Below, one piece after another: positions 58,424-64,000 of a stretch of 64,000 nt of DNA. The notes under the pieces were generated by a model, which worked only from the letters and a program-made list of their open reading frames with translations, had not been told where the DNA came from and did not search any database. A program made the position numbers and the translations under genes. Every line of letters begins with the position of its first letter. The first letter of the stretch is position 1. This DNA is from JBFWUW01 sp050247075 (lineage in GTDB: Bacteria; Planctomycetota; Planctomycetia; Pirellulales; JBFWUW01), in the NCBI GenBank assembly GCA_050247075.1, contig JBFWUW010000001.1, positions 62,001 through 126,000 of the forward strand. The letters run 5' to 3'.

Positions 58424-60523
58424 TCATGGCGTTTCCGGCGGCAGTGCTCGAATCTGGATTTGCTTGGCATCCCATCCCAACTTTTCGGCGACGGCGGCAG
58501 GGTATTCCCACCCAGCCGCATCGGCCTGATAGAGGCGGATCTTCGAGCGTTCGGCCGCCATGGCCACGGACGCGGGCAGATCGAGATAGCGCAGCACATT
58601 GAGCAAGTCGGGCCCGTTTGCGTGGGACGTTGGCATGTGCCACAGGTCAAGGCGCCGGATGTCTGGTTCGAAGAGCGATGCGTACAGGACCGTGACAGCG
58701 GCATTCCGTTCACCTTGCAGCCAGACTGGCGTATCGGCCAGGCCGGGGGTTTGCCGCAGGGCTTGCACGGCCCGCCGTGCGTCCCACACGCGCATTCCGT
58801 CCAGCGTTTGCCCCAGCAACATGAAGCGGCGGCGATGCTGAACCTGTTTTCGTTCCGACTGGTCCCAAGCGGTCGGCCCCACGCCGCGCGGTGCCACGTA
58901 GGCCATGGTCCAAGGAAAAGACGCCAACATTTTCTTGGTCTCTTGCCACGATGGCTGGTCGGCTTCGGGCAGCGTTTCCGACTTTAATTCCTCCGCGAAG
59001 GCGGCGCTGGTCCCGGCCAAGAATTTTTCCCAGCCTTCGTCATCCAGCACGTTCAACACCGCCAGATCGGACTTTTCCAAGCCGGCGCGTTGCAGCACGT
59101 ACAAACGCAACGAAATATCGTGCTGGCTGGTAAAGTCAAACGCGGCCAGGCTGATGCCCTCTTTTTCGGCGGCGAAAGCCGGTTTGAGGTCGAGCGGTTG
59201 GCCCTCGGCTGGCCAACCGCGAAAAGACTTTTCACGCAAGGCCGCCAGCCAGGCATCGCGGGAGGCGTTCCAGGCGGAAGCATCGTCGGGCAAGGTGGGT
59301 ATTTCGGCTAGCGGTACGAAGGTCTCGTGGATCTTCGTGTTGATCTCATCAGCCGGCAGTTCGGCAAATACCTTGAGCTGTTCCGGCTCAAACAGCTTTT
59401 CCGCCGGTACGCTGATCGGCGGGTCGTCCTGTTTGAGGAACCGGCTAAACCAGTGGAAGGCATGAATGTGCAACTCTTGCGTGTCTTTGTGGCCCCCTTC
59501 GGTTATCTGCACACCTAGCTTGTCGGCCGCGCCGTACAGCCGGTAGATGTGACGGGCCTGGGCATGCACCCGGAGCACGCCTTCCAGCGGAAAGATGTTG
59601 TCTTTGTCGGTGTTGGAGATCAGCAGCGGACGCGGGGCGGCCAGCGCCGCCACCTGGCCATAGTCCCAGCGATAGGTGTTGACCATGAACATGCAATCGC
59701 AATGCCCTTCCACCGTGCCGTCCACCACGTGGTTTTCCAGGTCGGTAATGCCGGCAACTGGCACCGCCACCTTGATTCGCTCGTCAAGTGCCGTGATCCA
59801 CCAGCTATAGGCACCGCCCCCCGACCGGCCCGTGACGCCCATCCGTTCGGCATCAATCTCGGGCCGGGTTTGCAAATAATCGAGCGCTCGGATGCAGTTC
59901 CAAGCCTCGACACCGGCGGGCGTGTACCCGCGCGAGTTCCACCACCAGAGGCCGTTATTGTACGTGCCGTGGTGCAACCCTTCGATCTCGCCTAGTTGCA
60001 GTGTGTCGATCGTCAGACAGGCAAACCCGTGCCGGGCAAACCAACCGCCATGATGCTGGTAAGCGGCCTTGGCTCCGTACGCCACGCCATCCTTAAACAC
60101 GCGGGCGTGGCCGCAGACGTACAGGATTACCGGTGCGGGTTTGTCCAATCCCTTGGGCAGATACAGATTGCCCGTCACGTACAGGCCAGGGCGGGACTGA
60201 AAGTGCAGCCTCTCGACCGTGAACTGGTCGTGATCGACTTTGCCGGTGATGACGGGGTGAAGATCGGTTTTCGGCGGCAGCGGATCGAGGCCCAGCATTT
60301 CTTGCAGTTGGCGGCGGAATTCGTCGCGGCGGGCGGTCCAGTCTTCCAAGGTCTTCATGTCCGCCAGCGACTGGCGGGCCAACGCGGCCGTTTCATGGCG
60401 GAAATAATTGGCGATCATGCGGTCACCGCGCTGTGTATCGAGCGGTGCCGGTTCAGCGGTCCGAGCCGCATCCGCCATCAACGGGACCAACGCCAAAAGG
60501 ACTATCGCCAATCGAACATGCAT
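58424..60523 (-). CDS. Secreted acetyl-xylan-esterase-like alpha/beta hydrolase
   Basis: A 699-residue exported protein with signal peptide VRLAIVLLALVPLMADAA. Residues 60-420 form an alpha/beta hydrolase of the acetyl xylan esterase/dipeptidyl-peptidase type: APVILYVCGHARVFKDG, WFARHGFACLTIDTLQLGE, the nucleophile elbow GVTGRSGGGAYSWW (G-x-S-x-G), PRPLLISNTDKDNIFP, and the His in ITEGGHKDTQELHIHAFHWF. The C-terminal 270 residues are a second alpha/beta region without a clear nucleophile. ATG 60523 is preceded by AAGGAG on the coding strand. Deacetylation of plant or algal polysaccharide is a reasonable guess and matches the planctomycete lifestyle, but the substrate is not shown. Confidence 0.85.
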   Translation of the reverse strand: MHVRLAIVLLALVPLMADAARTAEPAPLDTQRGDRMIANYFRHETAALARQSLADMKTLEDWTARRDEFRRQLQEMLGLDPLPPKTDLHPVITGKVDHDQFTVERLHFQSRPGLYVTGNLYLPKGLDKPAPVILYVCGHARVFKDGVAYGAKAAYQHHGGWFARHGFACLTIDTLQLGEIEGLHHGTYNNGLWWWNSRGYTPAGVEAWNCIRALDYLQTRPEIDAERMGVTGRSGGGAYSWWITALDERIKVAVPVAGITDLENHVVDGTVEGHCDCMFMVNTYRWDYGQVAALAAPRPLLISNTDKDNIFPLEGVLRVHAQARHIYRLYGAADKLGVQITEGGHKDTQELHIHAFHWFSRFLKQDDPPISVPAEKLFEPEQLKVFAELPADEINTKIHETFVPLAEIPTLPDDASAWNASRDAWLAALREKSFRGWPAEGQPLDLKPAFAAEKEGISLAAFDFTSQHDISLRLYVLQRAGLEKSDLAVLNVLDDEGWEKFLAGTSAAFAEELKSETLPEADQPSWQETKKMLASFPWTMAYVAPRGVGPTAWDQSERKQVQHRRRFMLLGQTLDGMRVWDARRAVQALRQTPGLADTPVWLQGERNAAVTVLYASLFEPDIRRLDLWHMPTSHANGPDLLNVLRYLDLPASVAMAAERSKIRLYQADAAGWEYPAAVAEKLGWDAKQIQIRALPPETP

Positions 60524-60829
60524 TTGCCTGATCTCCTTGAAACAACCCGCAAACCGCCGACGAACTGACGCCAGCCATGCTAGCACGGACGGGCAGCCAA
60601 TGCAGCCAGGCATGTCGGAGTGCGAAGCACAATTGGGCGTTTGTCGCGGTCTGCTAGCAGGGCTTTTTCAGGGGTGCGGCCACTGGGATTGGGTAATCGA
60701 ATCGGAGTGCGCCCAAGTTGCCATTGTTGGGCCAGAAGTTGGCGTGTTATGTTGCGCCGCTCGGCTACACCCTTGCTTGCAGTCCCATTTGATTCGCCCT
60801 GTCCGCTAGCCGTCATGGAAGACCGCGGT
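60524..60829. other. Divergent intergenic region, nothing recognised
   Basis: 306 bp between the esterase gene (minus) and the glycosyltransferase gene (plus). It presumably holds both promoters. No protein-like frame, repeat or clear hairpin was seen. Confidence 0.4.
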
Positions 60830-61684
60830 ATGAAACGCAATGCATTTTCCGTCGTACTGCCGTATTACAACGAGATCGACTATCTGCGTCCCACGTTGGA
60901 GTCTTGCCTGGCGCAGCAGCGGTTGCCCGATCAATTGATTCTGATCGACAATGCCTCCACCGACGGTTCCGAGCAACTCTGCCGCGAGATTCTTCGCGAC
61001 CCGCGCGGCATGGACGTGGTTTACTTGCACGAATCGAAGCCCGGCTTCTTAAACGCTTTGATCCGCGGCTTTCAGGAGGTGGATTGCGAGTTTGTGGCGT
61101 TGTGGAACGCGGATACTTGCTACCCGCCGCAATACTTCGCCCTGTGCGAAGAGATGTTTCAGCGGTGTTCCGAGAGTACCGTCGCGCTGATGGCCCGGGA
61201 TATCTATGCCGAGCCCAACGCCTGGAGCAGCCGCTACCTGCGCTACTTCTATCACGCTTTAAGCCTGTTAAAGCCCAAGATGGCTTTCACGGGCAGCTTT
61301 GGACAAATCTTGCGGACGAAATCGCTTCAGGAATGCGGTGGCTACTCGGCCGACTACTGGCCCTACACGATGGAGGATCACGAGCTGATCCATCGCCTGT
61401 GCAAGCTGGGAAACACCAAGACGCACCCCGATTTATGGTGCCAGCCCTCGACACGCCGCCAGGATCGCAGCGGAATTCGTTGGACTTTGGCGGAACGGTT
61501 GCTGTACTTTGTCACGCCGCACGCCTGGGGTGACTGGTATTTCTACCGCTTTCTCGCGCCACGGTTCGCCCGGCGGAAAATGATTCAGCTCAATTTGCGC
61601 GCCAAAGACTGGGAAACCTCCCCCGCATCGGCACCCGCCCCGCATGGGGCCGGCACGACGAAACAAGCCAGCCACCAGGTGTAG
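60830..61684 (+). CDS. Family 2 glycosyltransferase
   Basis: A 284-residue GT-A glycosyltransferase: FSVVLPYYNEIDYLRPTLES, LILIDNASTDGSEQLC, and the metal site in FVALWNADTCYPPQYFALCE. Then MAFTGSFGQILRTKSLQECG and DYWPYTMEDHELIHRLCKLG supply the acceptor-side ED acids. No transmembrane helix is seen. ATG 60830 (GGAAGA 7 bases upstream) is preferred; ATG 60815 adds five residues. It heads a three-gene plus-strand run with another glycosyltransferase and a polytopic membrane protein. Confidence 0.9.
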   Translation: MKRNAFSVVLPYYNEIDYLRPTLESCLAQQRLPDQLILIDNASTDGSEQLCREILRDPRGMDVVYLHESKPGFLNALIRGFQEVDCEFVALWNADTCYPPQYFALCEEMFQRCSESTVALMARDIYAEPNAWSSRYLRYFYHALSLLKPKMAFTGSFGQILRTKSLQECGGYSADYWPYTMEDHELIHRLCKLGNTKTHPDLWCQPSTRRQDRSGIRWTLAERLLYFVTPHAWGDWYFYRFLAPRFARRKMIQLNLRAKDWETSPASAPAPHGAGTTKQASHQV

Positions 61685-61740
61685 GAGAACCGTCGCGGGC
61701 GTCACTCAGGCCATTGCATTTACTCGCAGCGAGGGTCGGC

Positions 61741-62517
61741 ATGAACGAGGCCATTCAAGGGTTGTGGGTTGGCGAGGCGCTCTCGGACATGGAGCGGATG
61801 TCGTTGACGTCGTACTTGCGGCAGGGGCACGAGTACCATCTGTATGCCTACAACGACGTGAAGAATATTCCGCCCGGTACAGTCCTTAAGGACGCCAACG
61901 AAATATTGCCGGAGTCGAGCATTTTTCGCCACGAGCATGGCAAACACAAGGGTAGCGTGGCGCCGTTTGCGGATTGGTTTCGCTATTGTCTGCTGTGGGA
62001 GCGTGGCGGGTGGTGGTCGGACACCGATGTGATCTGCCTGCGTCCGCTGCACTTTGGGGAGCCTTTGGTGTTGGCCTCGGAACGTCGCAAATTTTGGCGG
62101 CGGCAGATCAACCCGATGTTGATTAAAGCGCCGCCCGGCCACCCGTTGATTGGCGAATGCCGCCGCCGCGCGGAGGAGTCCGACAAGAAGTCGCTGGAGT
62201 GGTGCGCAATTGGGCCGGAAATGTTCACCGAGGTCGCAAACAAGCGGGGGTTCCACGGCGCGGCTCAGCCGCCCGAGGTCTTTGCGCCGCTCGATTGGTG
62301 GCACGCCAGCCGCCTGGTTCGGCCCACGCAGCCCAAGTTGCCCGCGACGGCGCATACGCTGCACCTTTGGAATGAGATGTGGCGGATGAACGGCATGAGC
62401 AAGACGCAGACCTATCCGGCCACTTGCCTTTACGAGCAATTGAAGGCCCGGTTTCTTACAGACGCCAGACAGCCCGTTTCCTCGCCGCGCACGGCCGCCC
62501 GGCCGCATGCGGCCTAG
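61741..62517 (+). CDS. DXD glycosyltransferase (GT32/capsular polysaccharide type)
   Basis: A 258-residue glycosyltransferase with the sugar-binding DXD fold. NEAIQGLWVGEALSDMERMS is the N-terminal strand typical of this group. FADWFRYCLLWERGGWWSDT followed by DVICLRPL gives the Asp-Thr-Asp that binds metal and nucleotide-sugar, as in GT32 and alpha-1,4-galactosyltransferase-like enzymes. The C-terminal basic tail is probably disordered. ATG 61741 follows GAGGG. It lies 56 bp after the GT2 gene and 59 bp before the membrane protein gene. Substrates are unknown. Confidence 0.82.
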   Translation: MNEAIQGLWVGEALSDMERMSLTSYLRQGHEYHLYAYNDVKNIPPGTVLKDANEILPESSIFRHEHGKHKGSVAPFADWFRYCLLWERGGWWSDTDVICLRPLHFGEPLVLASERRKFWRRQINPMLIKAPPGHPLIGECRRRAEESDKKSLEWCAIGPEMFTEVANKRGFHGAAQPPEVFAPLDWWHASRLVRPTQPKLPATAHTLHLWNEMWRMNGMSKTQTYPATCLYEQLKARFLTDARQPVSSPRTAARPHAA

Positions 62518-62576
62518 TCTGGCCATGACGTTGAAATGATGAAACAATCAACTAACCCACGCTTATCCATATCGGC

Positions 62577-63593
62577 ATGAATTTAGCGACGATTCGGGCC
62601 GCCGCGGCCGAGTTGATGCAACGCCCGCGGGTTAAGGCCGCTCTGCGTTGGGGCCGGCGTGGAGTAGCGGCAGCCGTGCTGGGTTTGTTGGTGTGGCAGA
62701 TCACGCAATTGGGTGTGGGGAATGTCGCCAGTTCGTTACCGCTCAATCCGGCGGTGTACCTGCTGTTTGTAGCGATCTATCTGCTGGTACCAGTTGGCGA
62801 GACGGTTTTCTTCAGTCTTTGCTGGCAGCTCTCTTGGCGGCGCGTGTTCCTCGTGTTTTGCCGCAAACACGTCTACAACATGGAAGTCGTCGATTGCGCC
62901 GGCGAGGTTTACCTGTATGGCTGGGCTCGCGAGAACCTAGGGCTGAGCCAGCGCGAGGCTTTTCGCGCCGTAAAGGACAATGCCATTCTTTCCTCGGCCA
63001 GTGCCAACGTGGTGCTGCTGACCATGCCGGCGGTAGCCATCTCGTTGGGCCTGTTGTCGGTGGAGCATTTTCCGGCTTGGGTCCGCCAGGCCTTTTACGT
63101 CGGTCCCGTGATTGCCACTGGCATCATGGCGTTGTTATTCTTGTTGCGCAAGAAGCTGCTGGGACTGCCGGGCCGAATGTTGCTGGCGGGGGTTGGTATT
63201 CATTGCGGACGCCTCTTGGCCTGGATGCTGCTGGCCGCCATGCAGTGGTGGGTGGCATTGCCCAACCAGTCGCTGCAATTTGTGTGGACGATCATCGTCG
63301 TGCAGCAGTTCTCGGGCCGTATCCCCTCCATGCCCTTTCGCGATGCCTTGGGTGTCTCCATCGGCGTGGGGGCACTGCAAGAAATGGGAGGGCCGACCGC
63401 CCAGGTGGCGGGCGTTCTGCTGGTGAACGCCTTTCTCGACAAACTATTGAATCTGGCGTTGTACTCGACCTCGATGTTCCAGAAAGAAACGCCAAGAATG
63501 GTCCAATCGCTGGGCGAGAGCGAAGTGGTAGTGGCCGCGGAAGCAACTGATGTTGCCGGTGACGAATCATCGTCGGCCTCGCGGGCAGCCTAG
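62577..63593 (+). CDS. Polytopic membrane protein, LPG-synthase-TM/UPF0104-like
   Basis: A 338-residue protein with about eight hydrophobic segments, for example GVAAAVLGLLVWQITQLGVG, AVYLLFVAIYLLVPVGETVF, VVLLTMPAVAISLGLLS and VGPVIATGIMALLFLLR. The layout resembles the membrane domain of lysylphosphatidylglycerol synthases (UPF0104), which flip or carry lipids. This match is by topology and context, not by a decisive motif. The 30-residue C-terminal tail is acidic and Ser-rich. After two glycosyltransferase genes it could handle their glycolipid product. The start is ATG 62577. Confidence 0.6.
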   Translation: MNLATIRAAAAELMQRPRVKAALRWGRRGVAAAVLGLLVWQITQLGVGNVASSLPLNPAVYLLFVAIYLLVPVGETVFFSLCWQLSWRRVFLVFCRKHVYNMEVVDCAGEVYLYGWARENLGLSQREAFRAVKDNAILSSASANVVLLTMPAVAISLGLLSVEHFPAWVRQAFYVGPVIATGIMALLFLLRKKLLGLPGRMLLAGVGIHCGRLLAWMLLAAMQWWVALPNQSLQFVWTIIVVQQFSGRIPSMPFRDALGVSIGVGALQEMGGPTAQVAGVLLVNAFLDKLLNLALYSTSMFQKETPRMVQSLGESEVVVAAEATDVAGDESSSASRAA

Positions 63594-63603
63594 CCTAACC
63601 GAG

Positions 63604-64000
63604 CTAGTTCTTGACGGCTTTGCGCATCAGCAAGGCACCAATCGCCATCAGCACGAAGTTGCCAAACCACGGAAACCAGGCGGGGGCCTCTCCGGCCTGC
63701 GCCAACTTTATGCTGAAATTATGCAGCGGCTGATTGACGATCACAATCGGCAAGAAGCAGACCAGAAAGCTCTTCAAAGCCTCGCCGCTTTTCAACCGGA
63801 TTGAAACGGGAATGCCAATCATGGCATAGGCCAGGCAGAAGAACCCGTTGGCCCAGCGACGATGGATCAAGGCCCGCGAAAATACAACTTCGTCCTGGAC
63901 GGATTGCAATTCGGACTTCAACTGGTCCACTTCGTTTGCCAGGACGCTGGTGTTGGGCAGAGTACCTTGGCCCACGGCTTTTAGCGCCGTTTGCAGTTGC
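63604..64000 (-). CDS. LptF/LptG-family permease, C-terminal part (runs off the window)
   Basis: The frame is open to the window edge and shows the end of a YjgP/YjgQ (LptF/LptG) permease, a membrane subunit of the LptBFG complex that extracts lipopolysaccharide from the inner membrane. The visible piece has a helical linker (LANEVDQLKSELQSVQDEVV), then HRRWANGFFCLAYAMIGIPV, the conserved start of the last helices, and two to three further hydrophobic segments ending MRKAVKN. It cannot be told which of LptF or LptG this is. It agrees with the lpxD-lpxI genes in pointing to lipid A. Confidence 0.8.
   Translation of the reverse strand, partial: QLQTALKAVGQGTLPNTSVLANEVDQLKSELQSVQDEVVFSRALIHRRWANGFFCLAYAMIGIPVSIRLKSGEALKSFLVCFLPIVIVNQPLHNFSIKLAQAGEAPAWFPWFGNFVLMAIGALLMRKAVKN

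Noticed and set aside
60640..60680. CTGCTAGCAG followed by a short T-run as a terminator
   Set aside because: The stem is only 3 bp with a loop, and it lies between divergent genes, where a terminator is not expected.
1..64000. tRNA, rRNA or CRISPR features
   Set aside because: Reading for T-loop motifs, conserved rRNA stretches and regularly spaced repeats gave nothing. A tRNAscan-SE or CRISPR search would settle it.

Overview
The window is GC-rich DNA that looks like a planctomycete of the Pirellulales type. The evidence is the gene families: two DUF1501 (Tat-exported) proteins, a DUF1549/DUF1553 protein, very large secreted proteins that join c-type haem sites to beta-propellers or HEAT repeats, a Hanks-type kinase with an outside domain, and lipid A genes (lpxD, lpxI). 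No rRNA, tRNA or CRISPR array was seen. All family names come from reading the sequence, not from database searches.

Layout. 0.3-6.2 kb: a small lipoprotein, scpB, a DUF1338 dioxygenase, a class-III aminotransferase and an lpxD-lpxI pair. 6.6-10.4 kb: a 1260-residue secreted haem-binding protein, with a 26-bp perfect palindrome just upstream. 10.5-22.1 kb: a ten-gene minus-strand exopolysaccharide locus, apparently read from 22.1 kb down to 10.5 kb. It holds a Wzz/GumC-like co-polymerase, a CpsD-like P-loop protein, an initiating sugar transferase, Wzx flippase, Wzy polymerase, three glycosyltransferases and two nucleotide-sugar epimerases. A divergent galE starts at 22.6 kb. 23.7-24.9 kb: a thioesterase and an SDR reductase, overlapping by 4 bp.

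25.1-31.6 kb: two DUF1501 genes and a TolB-like propeller gene, with an accessory island between the two DUF1501 genes (about 26.6-29.2 kb). The island holds a 41-bp direct repeat, a frameshifted cassette-like gene bounded by integron-type core sites, and a decayed group II intron (domain V plus a stub of the maturase). That intron is interrupted by a 170-bp MITE with perfect 25-bp terminal inverted repeats.

32.4-39.6 kb: a TPR lipoprotein, a serine beta-lactamase-like hydrolase, and a membrane PP2C/SpoIIE phosphatase directly behind a membrane Ser/Thr kinase with a beta-helix-like outside domain. 40-45.9 kb: AlkA-like glycosylase, then an M24 peptidase, CehA-like metallohydrolase, nitrilase-family amidase and D-amino-acid oxidase, all on the minus strand. 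46.4-55.2 kb: xylose isomerase, the DUF1549/DUF1553 protein, a cytochrome/WD40/PPC fusion of about 1220 residues, and hemB. 55.2-60.5 kb: priA, nadD and a secreted acetyl-xylan-esterase-like hydrolase. 60.8-64 kb: two glycosyltransferases and a polytopic membrane protein, then the C-terminal part of an LptF/LptG permease that runs off the window.

Between genes there are several families of short hairpin repeats. The commonest (stem GGCGAT-TCC-ATCGCC) is concentrated at 12.6-25.1 kb, around the exopolysaccharide locus and its neighbours. One tandem copy has a compensated stem.
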